From Bacillota bacterium (GTDB lineage: Bacteria > Bacillota > Clostridia > Oscillospirales > Acutalibacteraceae), in assembly GCA_023390175.1 (NCBI GenBank), contig JAEWDK010000020.1:1-64000 (forward strand): 64,000 nt of DNA. Reading direction: 5' to 3'. The translations under genes were made by a program, and so were the position numbers. Below, piece after piece: positions 52,436-61,096 of this stretch (position 1 is its first letter; each line of letters begins with the position of its first letter). Under the pieces are notes generated by a model. The model did no database searches and was not told where the DNA came from. It saw only the letters and a list, made by a program, of their open reading frames with translations.

Positions 52436-52993
52436 TTATGCGCGTTCCATATATTCGCCTGTACGTGTATCTATTCTGATTCTTTCCCCTTCATTGATGA
52501 AAAGAGGAACTCTGATTTCTGCACCGGTCTCCAGTGTGGCAGGCTTTGTGGCGTTGGTAGCGGTATCGCCCTTAAAGCCAGGATCGGTCTTTGTAATTTC
52601 AAGTTCAACAAAGTTCGGCGGTTCAACACCAAAAACATTTCCCTTGTAAGAAAGCACTTTGCAATCCATATTTTCTTTCACGAATTTGAAGTTGTCGCCC
52701 AAAACACTTTTGTTAATGGGGATCTGCTCAAATGTTTCGGAATCCATGAAATAGTAGAGATCTGCATCATTATAAAGGTACTGCATATCTTTACGCTCAA
52801 TAAAAGCGGTGGGATACTTATCATTAGGGTTAAATGTTCTTTCAACAACGCTGCCTGTAATTACATTTCTGATTTTGGTACGAACAAAGGCCGCGCCCTT
52901 GCCTGGCTTAACATGCTGAAATTCAATGATGGAAACAACATTTCCGTCCATTTCAAATGTCACACCATTTCTAAAATCGCCTGCAGATATCAT
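52436..52993 (-). CDS. efp: Translation elongation factor P
   Basis: This 185-residue factor relieves ribosome stalling at polyproline. It has the KOW-like start MISAGDFRNGVTFEMDGNVV, the loop VKPGKGAAFVRTKIRN whose lysine contacts the P-site tRNA, and the C-terminal OB domains ending in RIRIDTRTGEYMERA. Length is typical. The start at 52993 fits the family's usual MISAGDFRNG; five codons upstream are extra. The polyproline-rich 47-residue protein and other Pro stretches would need this factor. Confidence 0.97.
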   Translation of the reverse strand: MISAGDFRNGVTFEMDGNVVSIIEFQHVKPGKGAAFVRTKIRNVITGSVVERTFNPNDKYPTAFIERKDMQYLYNDADLYYFMDSETFEQIPINKSVLGDNFKFVKENMDCKVLSYKGNVFGVEPPNFVELEITKTDPGFKGDTATNATKPATLETGAEIRVPLFINEGERIRIDTRTGEYMERA

Positions 52994-53067
52994 GGTATAA
53001 TCCTCCAATAATTTTTTCCTGTTATTATCTTATATTATTTTATGCTTTTTTTCAAGAGATTTTTTGC

Positions 53068-53505
53068 TTACATCAGGTCCTTCAGGGCCGCAAGCGCAAG
53101 AAAATAACTGTTTTTGCCGAATCCTGCGATTTGCCCGGCGCATACCGCTGAAATTACGCTTTTATGGCGAAACTCCTCGCGGGCGTAAATATTGCTCATG
53201 TGGGTTTCGACAAACGGAATTCTTACACAGGCGATTGCATCACGCAGCGCGTAACTGTAATGTGTAAGGGCGCCGGCGTTGATAACCACACCGTCATATA
53301 CTCCCCTTGCCCCGTGAATTTTATCAATGAGATCACCCTCGTGATTCGATTGAAAAATGTCACAGTCATAACCGAGCTTTTTGGCATTTTCAGCGATTTG
53401 AAGATCGATGCTTTCAGCGGTTTCATCGCCGTAAACACCTTTTTCCCGCACACCGACCATGTTGAGGTTTGGCCCGAGTATTACGAGAACCCTTTTCCTT
53501 CCCAT
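53068..53505 (-). CDS. aroQ: 3-dehydroquinate dehydratase, type II
   Basis: A 145-residue shikimate-pathway enzyme that dehydrates 3-dehydroquinate. It shows the type II signature LVILGPNLNMVGVREKGVYG, the catalytic-tyrosine loop, FQSNHEGDLIDKIH, VINAGALTHYSYALRDAI and VETHMSNIYAREEFRHKS. All key residues (Tyr, Asn, His, Arg) are present. Start at 53505 follows AAAGGGATG. It precedes efp and follows the yqeG-like gene in the same direction. Confidence 0.96.
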   Translation of the reverse strand: MGRKRVLVILGPNLNMVGVREKGVYGDETAESIDLQIAENAKKLGYDCDIFQSNHEGDLIDKIHGARGVYDGVVINAGALTHYSYALRDAIACVRIPFVETHMSNIYAREEFRHKSVISAVCAGQIAGFGKNSYFLALAALKDLM

Positions 53506-53518
53506 ATGAAACATCCCT

Positions 53519-54034
53519 TTAATCAAAGTATTTCCTGCCGCGTTTTGTAACCTTCATCAGATACCTCAGCGGCTTTTCGCATGCGCGCCGAACCGCAAAG
53601 GAAAACGATTTTTCTTTGCCCGCCGGTACCAGCAGGATGGACTTCATGAATGCGAAGTTTGCACCGATCACATCGGTAAAAATCTGATCGCCGACCACAA
53701 CAACATCCCTGCGCCGAACTCCCATTTTACGCATTGCAAGAAAGTAGGCCACCGGAATCGGTTTTAAGGAAAGGTACATGAACGGCAAATCATACTTCGC
53801 AGCGAACGGAGCAACCCGCTTTTTGGAATTGTTCGACATAATAATGATATTAAAATTAAGGTCACGCATATATTGTGTCCATTCAACGGTGCCTTCAAAC
53901 GGGTTCTGAGAGCCGTGAATAGCCAGCGTATTGTCAACATCAAGAATAATCGAGTTGACCTTCATCGCACGAATCAGCTTCGGCGTAATATCCGTAACCT
54001 TTTCCACAGCAACCGTGGGCAAAAGCAGTGCCAA
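53519..54034 (-). CDS. yqeG: YqeG-family HAD-IIIA phosphatase
   Basis: This protein of about 171 residues has the HAD motif I SIILDVDNTLAIHG, motif II NIIIMSNNSK and motif IV-like VVVVGDQIFTDVIGANF. YqeG relatives are conserved in Firmicutes and lie near aro or ribosome-assembly genes; the physiological substrate is not known. I favour a TTG start at 54034 with GGAGTG upstream; a GTG three codons earlier is the alternative. It leads the aroQ-efp direction. Confidence 0.9.
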   Translation of the reverse strand: MALLLPTVAVEKVTDITPKLIRAMKVNSIILDVDNTLAIHGSQNPFEGTVEWTQYMRDLNFNIIIMSNNSKKRVAPFAAKYDLPFMYLSLKPIPVAYFLAMRKMGVRRRDVVVVGDQIFTDVIGANFAFMKSILLVPAGKEKSFSFAVRRACEKPLRYLMKVTKRGRKYFD

Positions 54035-54074
54035 AAAAATCACTCCGATCCACAGGCAGAATGGAAATCAAAGC

Positions 54075-54102
54075 TAAAAAAGCGGGCATAAAGCCCGCTT
54101 TC
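54075..54102 (-). terminator. Terminator of rpsU
   Basis: On the minus strand AAGCGGGC-TTTAT-GCCCGCTT followed by TTTTT. It isolates rpsU from yqeG. Confidence 0.85.
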
Positions 54103-54125
54103 TCAATTCGTATTGCAGTTAAACC

Positions 54126-54302
54126 TTACTTGAATTTACGCTTGCGAGCTGCTTCGGATTTCTTTTTACGCCTGACAGAAGGCTTTTCGTAAGCTTCTCT
54201 CTTGCGAACCTCAGCGATGACTCCCGCTCTTGCGCATTGTTTTTTGAACCTTCTAAGAGCGCTATCCAAGGACTCGTTGTCTTTAATTCTAATCTCAGCC
54301 AT
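54126..54302 (-). CDS. rpsU: 30S ribosomal protein bS21
   Basis: This 58-residue basic ribosomal protein reads MAEIRIKDNESLDSALRRF and ends KKKSEAARKRKFK, an unmistakable bS21. It helps assemble the small subunit and interacts with the anti-Shine-Dalgarno region. ATG 54302 follows GGGAGGGAAG. A longer frame over the same bases, offset by one, is spurious. It is monocistronic with its own terminator. Confidence 0.96.
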   Translation of the reverse strand: MAEIRIKDNESLDSALRRFKKQCARAGVIAEVRKREAYEKPSVRRKKKSEAARKRKFK

Positions 54303-54435
54303 TTATCTTCCCTCCCATCCGCCATTAGGCAGGGGTATTAGTAAGTCATATTACATAAAAATAATTATACATATTCAACTCACATCTGTCAAGTCAAATG
54401 TAAGAACTTTACGCAAGAGGATTTGAATTTTTGTA

Positions 54436-54464
54436 TTGACATAAATTGCAGAAAATGATAATAT
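54436..54464 (+). promoter_or_regulatory. Promoter of tRNA-Trp
   Basis: TTGACA (54436-54441), 17 bp, TAATAT (54459-54464), about 32 bp before the mature tRNA. Confidence 0.75.
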
Positions 54465-54496
54465 TATACACGCGGTTCAGAAAAACCGCAAGAAAT

Positions 54497-54572
54497 AGGG
54501 GTATAGCTCAGTTGGTAGAGCAGTGGTCTCCAAAACCACGTGTCGAGGGTTCAAGTCCTTCTGCCCCTGCCA
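54497..54572 (+). tRNA. tRNA-Trp (anticodon CCA)
   Basis: A 76-nt cloverleaf with encoded CCA. Acceptor AGGGGTA pairs with TGCCCCT, the anticodon stem GTGGT/ACCAC encloses CTCCAAA, and the T loop TTCAAGT is canonical. Confidence 0.96.
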
Positions 54573-54576
54573 TATT

Positions 54577-54618
54577 AAGCCCGAAAATCCGCATTCAAGC
54601 CGGATTTTCGGGCTTTTT
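54577..54618 (+). terminator. Terminator of tRNA-Trp
   Basis: AAGCCCGAAAATCCG pairs with CGGATTTTCGGGCTT, then T5. Beyond it, to 54762, only the DUF2500 gene's promoter region is expected. Confidence 0.85.
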
Positions 54619-54762
54619 CATATTCAACACCGGAATCGAATATTATATAATAGCAACAAAAAGCTGCGGCCGGATTATCTATATTATCGCTTGGTTTTAA
54701 GATTGTTTTATTATATACTATTATGATACAGAAGAAAATATATTTTTAAGGAGGCCCGGCCT

Positions 54763-55146
54763 ATGCGGCAAATATTATCCGGATTTGATTTTATGTTCAG
54801 CGCCATGCCGTTTTTCATGGTGGCAATGTTCTTCCTGGTTTTCGCTGTCTTTCTGGTTGCAGCCATTAAATCGCTTGCACGATGGAATCAAAACAACCAC
54901 TCCCCCGTTTTGACGGTAACCGCAAAGGTTGTTGCAAAACGGGCTGATGTAAGCCATACAGCAAATCAGGCCGATCATATGTCCACCTCATCTCATACAT
55001 TCTATTATTGTACCTTTGAGGTGGAAAGCGGTGACAGAATGGAGCTTCCGCTTTCCGCCGCCGAATATAGCATGCTTGTAGAAGGCGATACGGGCAACCT
55101 CACCTTTCAGGGTACAAGATATCTTGGCTTTGAAAGAGTGCGCTGA
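54763..55146 (+). CDS. DUF2500 family membrane protein
   Basis: This 127-residue protein has one N-terminal TM helix (PFFMVAMFFLVFAVFLVAAI) and an extracytoplasmic or cytoplasmic beta-rich domain with the DUF2500 pattern VTAKVVAKRADVSH, YYCTFEVESGDRMELPL and GDTGNLTFQGTRYLGFERV. The family's function is not known. AAGGAGG precedes ATG 54763. It is followed after 11 bp by a coiled-coil protein gene, so the two are likely co-transcribed. Confidence 0.88.
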   Translation: MRQILSGFDFMFSAMPFFMVAMFFLVFAVFLVAAIKSLARWNQNNHSPVLTVTAKVVAKRADVSHTANQADHMSTSSHTFYYCTFEVESGDRMELPLSAAEYSMLVEGDTGNLTFQGTRYLGFERVR

Positions 55147-55157
55147 CGGAGGAAAAT

Positions 55158-56096
55158 ATGTTTGAAGAAATAAACTTGGAATTGGAAACACTTCGGCAGA
55201 ATATCAGCCGATCCCAAAAAGCGGAAGCCATGTCCGCTGACCTTAAGAATCAGCTTACCGCTCATGAAAACCTGGCGGAATCCCTTGCAAAAGTGCTGGA
55301 AAAAGAAAACCTCGACTATGAAAAGATCAGCAAAGCAAGCATTGCTTCCCTGTTTTACACCATACTCGGCAGCCGTGAACAGCAGGTGGAAAAGGAGCGG
55401 CAGGAAGCGCTTGCCGCAAAATTAAAGCTGGATCAATGCCAATACGAAATCCAAAGCATCCGGTCCCAAATCGAAGAGCTGAACCGGGAGCGCAGGGAAT
55501 ATTTGGGCTGCGAACAAAAATACGGAACGCTTCTGCGTAAAAAGCTTGACATGCTGATGGAACAGCATGGTCAGAGTGCAGAAAAGATTTTGGAATTGGA
55601 AGCCGAAATTTCATCCTGCCGTGCGGACGGGAAAGAAATTTACGAAGCTATTTGCGCGGGAAATGACGTTATGTGCTGCATTGACCGCGTTTCATCCAAC
55701 CTTGACAGCGCCGAAAGCTGGGGCACCTGGGATTTGCTTGGGGGCGGCCTGATTTCCGACCTTGCGAAGCATTCGCGCATTGATGACGCACGGGATGCCG
55801 CCGCCGATGTGAGCAGATTGCTCAGCCGTTTCCGCACTGAATTGGCCGACGTGAAAATCAGTGCAAATATCGACATTGAAATTGACGGCTTTACGAAATT
55901 TGCAGATTTCTTTTTTGATGGGCTGATTGCCGACTGGGTCGTGCAGTCTAAAATTCACGATTCACAAAACAGTGTTGAACAGGTGAAGTATGAGGTAAGC
56001 AGTGTTTTAAAAAAGCTGAATGAACGAAAGCGTCAAAATGACGACAATGTGGCGAGCCTTACCGCCCAGCTGACAGATATCATTGCAAAAGCATAA
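55158..56096 (+). CDS. Coiled-coil protein of unknown function
   Basis: This 312-residue soluble protein is mostly helical, with heptad-like stretches at about residues 10-60 and 75-155 (KLKLDQCQYEIQSIRSQIEE), then a conserved-looking central block SAESWGTWDLLGGGLISDLA with a hinge and a second helical part ending in LKKLNERKRQNDDNVASLTA. It has no Walker motif, so it is not an SMC-like ATPase. GGAGGAAA precedes the ATG. It follows the DUF2500 gene, and a terminator follows it. Confidence 0.75.
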   Translation: MFEEINLELETLRQNISRSQKAEAMSADLKNQLTAHENLAESLAKVLEKENLDYEKISKASIASLFYTILGSREQQVEKERQEALAAKLKLDQCQYEIQSIRSQIEELNRERREYLGCEQKYGTLLRKKLDMLMEQHGQSAEKILELEAEISSCRADGKEIYEAICAGNDVMCCIDRVSSNLDSAESWGTWDLLGGGLISDLAKHSRIDDARDAAADVSRLLSRFRTELADVKISANIDIEIDGFTKFADFFFDGLIADWVVQSKIHDSQNSVEQVKYEVSSVLKKLNERKRQNDDNVASLTAQLTDIIAKA

Positions 56097-56163
56097 ACAG
56101 GATACGCCTTAAAGTCAATTCCCGGCGATTTTCAACAGTAAATTGATTTTGGTGAATAAAGTT

Positions 56164-56200
56164 TCAGAGACTGCAAATCTTTTTGCCGTCTCTGTTTTTT
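56164..56200 (+). terminator. Terminator after the coiled-coil gene
   Basis: CAGAGAC/GTCTCTG stem followed by T6. The 250 bp between here and the ABC module should contain its promoter; nothing else is evident. Confidence 0.75.
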
Positions 56201-56388
56201 ATGTAAAATTGTAATCTTTTTGTTGGAATGATTACATCTTTGTTCATTGTATTGAGCATAAGAATAGATTATCATTATGGTAAAAGTTACCAGTGAATCT
56301 TATATGATCCTTAAAATTTCCGATTCCTACCAATTGAGTTTCCCCCATGGACTTTAATCTAATTTATATTTCGATTAGGAGAATACTC

Positions 56389-57114
56389 ATGAGCCTGATA
56401 TCCGTAAGAGACATCCGCAAGGTATATCAAGTTGACAAAGAAAAGATTATTGCCCTCGGCCGCATTAACCTGGAAATTGAGCAGGGTGAAATTTGCTGTG
56501 TGCTGGGCTCTTCCGGCTCCGGGAAATCCACGCTGCTGAACATTCTTGCCGGGCTTGAAAAGCCCACCAAAGGCTGTGTACTGATTAACGGAGCGAACGT
56601 AACCGATTTTTCAGAAAAGCAATGGGCTTTGTTCCGCCAAAAAAATATCGGCTTTGTTTTTCAGTCGTATAACCTGATGCCGACGCTGACTGCGGTCGAA
56701 AATGTGGCAATGCCGCTGGTGTTCAAGGGCATGGGTAAAAATGAGCGTATGAAAAGTGCAGCGCATATGCTGAGAGCGGTTAATTTGGGGAACCGGATGC
56801 TTCACAAGCCCGCGCAAATGAGTGGGGGCCAGCAGCAGCGTGTGGGCATTGCGCGGGCGTTTGTATCGCGCCCGAAAATTATATTTGCAGACGAACCAAC
56901 CGGGAACCTGGACAGCAAAACAAGCCGTGAAGTCATGGGAATTATGATTTCCATGGCAAAAAAATATAATGAGACCCTGATTATTGTGACCCACGACACC
57001 GAAATCGCAAAATATGCCGACCGTATTATTACAATTTACGACGGCAGCGTAAAAAGCGACGAAACCAATGTTTCCCTTGTAAGCAATCCGGAAATTGAGG
57101 AGGATACGAAATGA
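56389..57114 (+). CDS. ABC transporter ATP-binding protein (MacB/LolD type)
   Basis: This 241-residue ATPase has Walker A GSSGSGKSTLLN, signature MSGGQQQRVGIARAFV and Walker B IIFADEPTGNLDSKT, the hallmark of the MacB/LolD/FtsE mechanotransmission group. It powers conformational change in an FtsX-type permease rather than classic transport. ATG 56389 follows TTAGGAG; upstream in-frame codons lack a site. It overlaps the next gene by 4 bp (ATGA) in a three-gene operon. Confidence 0.95.
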   Translation: MSLISVRDIRKVYQVDKEKIIALGRINLEIEQGEICCVLGSSGSGKSTLLNILAGLEKPTKGCVLINGANVTDFSEKQWALFRQKNIGFVFQSYNLMPTLTAVENVAMPLVFKGMGKNERMKSAAHMLRAVNLGNRMLHKPAQMSGGQQQRVGIARAFVSRPKIIFADEPTGNLDSKTSREVMGIMISMAKKYNETLIIVTHDTEIAKYADRIITIYDGSVKSDETNVSLVSNPEIEEDTK

Positions 57115-58922
57115 GAACGAAAGTAAGGGCAGTAATTTCAATCACGGTGACAATTTGTTTGGCCGCTGCCGTTTTAATTGGCAGCCTGCCGGCCGCATTG
57201 GCGGCGACCACGGTAAAACCGGACCCGATTGTTCAAAGTGAAAAGCTAAGCGTTCCAAAAGGGAACCCGTTTGAAGCAACCTTTGATTTTATTCATGATA
57301 ACTATTCTGATTATCATTTGGTCGATAAAATTATCATCAGCGTAAGCAGCCCGAACGGAGCAATTTCTCTTGCCAAGCGCTCGTTTTCCACACAATATAA
57401 CGAGATTGAAGAAAATCCTCTTATCGCAAACGAAACCCACGCATTCAGTTACCGCCTTACCATTCCCGAAAAATTCCTTACGCGCGTTGGGGACGGTTCG
57501 GGCACGCTGAAATTTGCCGTTTCTTATTATGATTTCACCGGCAAATGGCTCGACAGCTTTACTGTTCAGAAAACCATTTTTGATTCCGCCGGCACCTCCC
57601 CCAGCAGCACGGCAGAAGGAGGGCTCCTTTCAGTTTCTTCCTACTCTGTTGACCATTCCCCCATAAAAGAAGGGGAAAAATTCCGTCTTGCTCTTACCAT
57701 AAAAAATAACGGCGGTGCCGCATGCAGCAACATTATGTCCGCTTTAGACGTTTCCGCCGCCGAGGGTATCAGCATCGACGGCGTTACCGATACGCAGTAC
57801 ATCAGTTCAATCGGCGCCGGTTCAACCGCCGTCATTACATATCCAATGACATGTCTTGCAAAAATGGCAACGAACAATTACGCCCTTGGCGTAACGCTTT
57901 CCGCCGATGAGATGAGCAAGGCTGCCACTTCCAAAATATATATTCCTGTCGCGGGGACCAAAACCGACAAGGACACCGGCACCACAGTGGGTGCCAGCAA
58001 GCCGCAGATTATCATTGAAAGCTACGACTACGGCGGAACATCTGTTACGGGGGGAAAAGAGTTCCTGCTGACAATGAATATTAAAAATACCGGTACGGCC
58101 CCTATTGAAAATATAAAAATGACGGTTTCCTCCACTGCGGAAGGTACTGCCGAAACGGATACAGGCGGTGCGTTCACACCTTCAAAATCCTCCAATACAT
58201 TTTTTATATCAAAACTGGGCGGCGGAGCAGTAGTTCAAAAACAAATCGCGCTTTTGCCAAAGTCGGACGCCGCACCAAAGTCCTACGGCGTGGGAATCGG
58301 GTTCAAATACGAAGCGGTTTTGGACAGCAAAAGGGAGTCGCTCGAAGCGCAGGAAACGATTGCGATTCCTTTGACTCAGCCGGACCGTTTCGAGGCCAAC
58401 GACGCAGCACTGCCCGGCCCCATGTATCTTGGCAGCCCGGGGCAGCTCAGCATTAATTACGTAAACAAAGGCAAAAGCAAGGTTTTCAATTTATCCGTTA
58501 AGCTTGCCGGTAATTTCACAACCGCGGAAATGAATTCCTATATCGGCAACTTGGATTCCGGAGCCGGAGACACCTTTCAGGCAACCCTGAACCCCACTGC
58601 GGAAGGCAAGATGACGGGAACCGCTGTTTTCAGCTATGAGGACGCAAACGGCGTTACGAAAAGCCTGACAAAGGAGTTCACCTGTGAGGTTATGGCGGTG
58701 CCGAACGGCGGTGAGGGCGTGAGTTCAGAACCGGCTCCCCTGCCGGATGCCGGAAAGTCTTCCGTACCATGGCAAATACCAGCCGCAGGGGGTGCTGTAA
58801 TTCTGGCGGCAATTGTGGTGTTCGTAATCATACATAAGAAAAGAAAGGCGAAAAAGCTGCGCCTGTTGGAAGAAAGCGACGATTACGACGATCAGCCGGC
58901 CGGCGGGGAGAAGCCGGAATGA
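57111..58922 (+). CDS. CARDB-like surface protein, membrane-anchored
   Basis: This 603-residue exported protein has a signal peptide (AAAVLIGSLPAALAATT region), several Ig-like CARDB-type repeats (for example KEGEKFRLALTIKNNGGAAC and GGKEFLLTMNIKNTGTAPIE), a C-terminal TM helix (AGGAVILAAIVVFVIIHK) and a basic/acidic cytoplasmic tail. It is encoded between an ABC ATPase and an FtsX-type permease, with 4-bp overlaps at both ends. It probably acts outside the membrane as the module's substrate-contact or adaptor part; this is an inference from operon order. Confidence 0.85.
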   Translation: MRTKVRAVISITVTICLAAAVLIGSLPAALAATTVKPDPIVQSEKLSVPKGNPFEATFDFIHDNYSDYHLVDKIIISVSSPNGAISLAKRSFSTQYNEIEENPLIANETHAFSYRLTIPEKFLTRVGDGSGTLKFAVSYYDFTGKWLDSFTVQKTIFDSAGTSPSSTAEGGLLSVSSYSVDHSPIKEGEKFRLALTIKNNGGAACSNIMSALDVSAAEGISIDGVTDTQYISSIGAGSTAVITYPMTCLAKMATNNYALGVTLSADEMSKAATSKIYIPVAGTKTDKDTGTTVGASKPQIIIESYDYGGTSVTGGKEFLLTMNIKNTGTAPIENIKMTVSSTAEGTAETDTGGAFTPSKSSNTFFISKLGGGAVVQKQIALLPKSDAAPKSYGVGIGFKYEAVLDSKRESLEAQETIAIPLTQPDRFEANDAALPGPMYLGSPGQLSINYVNKGKSKVFNLSVKLAGNFTTAEMNSYIGNLDSGAGDTFQATLNPTAEGKMTGTAVFSYEDANGVTKSLTKEFTCEVMAVPNGGEGVSSEPAPLPDAGKSSVPWQIPAAGGAVILAAIVVFVIIHKKRKAKKLRLLEESDDYDDQPAGGEKPE

Positions 58923-60277
58923 AATGGAACGATATGATTGCAATGGCGTTTGGAAACCTGTTCAAACGCAAGGTGCGAACCCTTCTTACCGTTTCCGGCG
59001 TCGTTATTGGCACCTGTGCCATTGTTGTTATGGTTTCATTCGGAATCGGCATGAAGCAGAGCATGGAAACCATGATGCAGAATATGGGTGATTTAACGGT
59101 CATTCAGATTAACAACAACGCAAAAACTCCGAACTCCGCCGCGCTTGACGATAAAATGCTGGAGAAAATCAAATCTATTGACAACGTTGTCGCGCTTACC
59201 CCGATTTATTATTTTGACATGTCCAGCGTGACGATTCAAAGCGGAAAATATAAATATCAGGGAATGATTTACGGCGTTTATATGGACGCTTTAAAAGACT
59301 TCGGCTATAAGGTTGAAAAAGGTGAGCTCCCGTCACAGGGTTCGGATAAGAGTGCCGTCCTGTTCGGCAAGGATTCCGCCTATGATTTCGTGGACAGCCG
59401 CAAAACGAACAATAATATGGTTTACCCCAATCCCGACAAAAACGGAACCATGCCTGACCCCTATGTTGACCCGCTTACCGACAAACTGCAAATCACGGTA
59501 AACCTGCCCGAAAACTCCACGGCAAAGGTTAAGCCGGCCAAGTTAATCTGCAGCGGAATGCTGGCCCAGGACTGGGGTAAAAACCCTTCGCCGAGCCATT
59601 GCATTTTTATGGATGTAAATTACGCCAAGGAACTGAAAGCAAAATATAACAAGCTAAACAATGTAAAGGTGGACGCCAGTACAAAAGACAGCTACGACAG
59701 CGCAAGCGTAAAGGTAACCTCTGTAGAGGCCGTGTCGGCCGTCGAAAAGAAAATTCAAAGCTACGGCTTTTCCACTTACAGTATGGAAAATGTGCGCAAA
59801 CCGCTGGAAGATGAAATGAAAACCAGACAGATGATTCTTGGCGGATTGGGGGCAATTTCTTTGCTGGTTGCCGCGCTCGGCATTACCAACACCATGATTA
59901 TGTCTATTTATGAACGGACAAGGGAAATTGGGATTATGAAGGTGCTTGGGTGTGTTGTGCGGAATATCCGCTCCATGTTTTTAATCGAAGCCGGTGCAAT
60001 CGGTTTTATGGGCGGCCTGATCGGAAATGCGCTGAGTTATATCATCTCATATATTATCAATACGCTTGCCGCACAGAGCACCGCAGCCGGTAATGCAGCG
60101 GGCGGCGGCACAATGGGCGGCGGCGTTGCTGCTGCAGCCTCAAGCGTGTCCATCATTCCGTTTTGGCTTGCTTTGGGCGCTCTTGTATTTGCAACTCTGG
60201 TCGGTTTGCTTTCCGGGCTGCACCCTGCAAACCGGGCGGTAAAAATCAGTGCTCTGGCCGCAATCAAGCAGGAGTAA
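58919..60277 (+). CDS. MacB-like FtsX-domain ABC permease
   Basis: This 452-residue membrane protein has an N-terminal TM helix with the MacB_PCD start (NLFKRKVRTLLTVSGVVIGT), a large extracytoplasmic domain (about 50-290) and three C-terminal TM helices including ITNTMIMSIYERTREIGIMK and the FtsX signature. Between the last two helices is a Gly-rich loop (NAAGGGTMGGGVAAAAS) longer than usual. It works with the ATPase at 56389 and the CARDB-like protein. Gram-positive relatives export peptides or couple to cell-wall functions. Confidence 0.92.
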   Translation: MKWNDMIAMAFGNLFKRKVRTLLTVSGVVIGTCAIVVMVSFGIGMKQSMETMMQNMGDLTVIQINNNAKTPNSAALDDKMLEKIKSIDNVVALTPIYYFDMSSVTIQSGKYKYQGMIYGVYMDALKDFGYKVEKGELPSQGSDKSAVLFGKDSAYDFVDSRKTNNNMVYPNPDKNGTMPDPYVDPLTDKLQITVNLPENSTAKVKPAKLICSGMLAQDWGKNPSPSHCIFMDVNYAKELKAKYNKLNNVKVDASTKDSYDSASVKVTSVEAVSAVEKKIQSYGFSTYSMENVRKPLEDEMKTRQMILGGLGAISLLVAALGITNTMIMSIYERTREIGIMKVLGCVVRNIRSMFLIEAGAIGFMGGLIGNALSYIISYIINTLAAQSTAAGNAAGGGTMGGGVAAAASSVSIIPFWLALGALVFATLVGLLSGLHPANRAVKISALAAIKQE

Positions 60278-60353
60278 GAAGCAGCTCCGGACAAAGCCCG
60301 CAGCGCGTAAAATCCGGAGCTGAAAATTTATATTATTTTTTCTAAACTATATA

Positions 60354-60382
60354 TTGACAACGTCCGGCATTTTCAGTATAAT
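60354..60382 (+). promoter_or_regulatory. Promoter of the tRNA-Asp/tRNA-Thr operon
   Basis: Perfect TTGACA (60354-60359), 17 bp, perfect TATAAT (60377-60382), 22 bp before tRNA-Asp. Confidence 0.85.
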
Positions 60383-60404
60383 AAAACACGTTGTCAATTC
60401 ATTT

Positions 60405-60481
60405 GGCTCGGTAGTTCAGCTGGTTAGAACGCTAGCCTGTCACGCTAGAGGTCGTCGGTTCGATCCCGATCCGAGTCGCCA
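60405..60481 (+). tRNA. tRNA-Asp (anticodon GTC)
   Basis: A 77-nt cloverleaf with encoded CCA. Acceptor GGCTCGG/CCGAGTC (one G-U), anticodon stem CTAGC/GCTAG around CTGTCAC, T loop TTCGATC. Confidence 0.96.
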
Positions 60482-60484
60482 TTT

Positions 60485-60560
60485 GCTGCTATGGCTCAGT
60501 TGGCAGAGCACATCCTTGGTAAGGATGAGGTCATGCGTTCGAATCGCATTAGCAGCTCCA
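60485..60560 (+). tRNA. tRNA-Thr (anticodon GGT)
   Basis: A 76-nt cloverleaf with encoded CCA, 3 bp after tRNA-Asp and in the same transcript. Acceptor GCTGCTA/TAGCAGC, anticodon stem CATCC/GGATG around TTGGTAA, T loop TTCGAAT. Confidence 0.96.
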
Positions 60561-60566
60561 TATTGG

Positions 60567-60599
60567 AACCCGCTTGGCTCTAGGGCTGGCGGGTTTTTT
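60567..60599 (+). terminator. Terminator of the tRNA operon
   Basis: AACCCGC/GCGGGTT stem around a GC-rich loop, then T6. Confidence 0.8.
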
Positions 60600-60678
60600 G
60601 GTGCCCGAAATCATTTTGCCCGAATATCTTTTAAACAGTCAGATCCCATGGAATACTGAAATATAACAACGCAAAAAG

Positions 60679-60852
60679 CTACGGAGTTTTCAGCTTCCAC
60701 GCAACATACTGCCGGATCATATCAGACAATGGTATTCCAACACTGATGGAAGTTTCCTGGTAAATTTTATACACCATTCTGAATCCGGTTCCGAAGGGAT
60801 CTTGTACTGTGCGAATTTTCCTGTCAAGCTTTTTAATGTCCTCCTGTGTCAT
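60679..60852 (-). CDS. Small hypothetical protein (57 aa)
   Basis: A clear AAAGGGGG site precedes ATG 60852 on the minus strand. The product starts MTQEDIKKLDRKIRTVQDPF and ends RQYVAWKLKTP. It is basic, without hydrophobic segments, with two short predicted helices; the middle (GTGFRMVYKIYQETSISVGI) has a beta-strand-like pattern. No known family comes to mind. It stands alone between the tRNA operon and the acyltransferase; nothing else is visible in that 500-bp gap. Confidence 0.6.
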   Translation of the reverse strand: MTQEDIKKLDRKIRTVQDPFGTGFRMVYKIYQETSISVGIPLSDMIRQYVAWKLKTP

Positions 60853-61096
60853 ATCTGATACCCCCTTTGTTTATCGCCTTATCAGAATATAACACATTCG
60901 ACCTAATTCGACAATATAATATAAAAAAGACTTCGAAAATTACTTCCAGCGCATTACTACCGATTAGATTGTTACTATAATCGTTCAAACCCCGCTGATT
61001 AATTTGTGAGGGCGTTTGACCTATATTATATATTAGAATTATTCTGATTCATTTTAATATGTAATGATAAAAAATAATATTTCAGGTTGTGATAAA

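Noticed and set aside
54119..54325. 68-residue minus-strand frame over rpsU
   Set aside because: It is one base out of frame with bS21, whose sequence and binding site are unmistakable.
55158..56096. SbcC/SMC-like ATPase
   Set aside because: Coiled coils are present but no Walker A or B motif.
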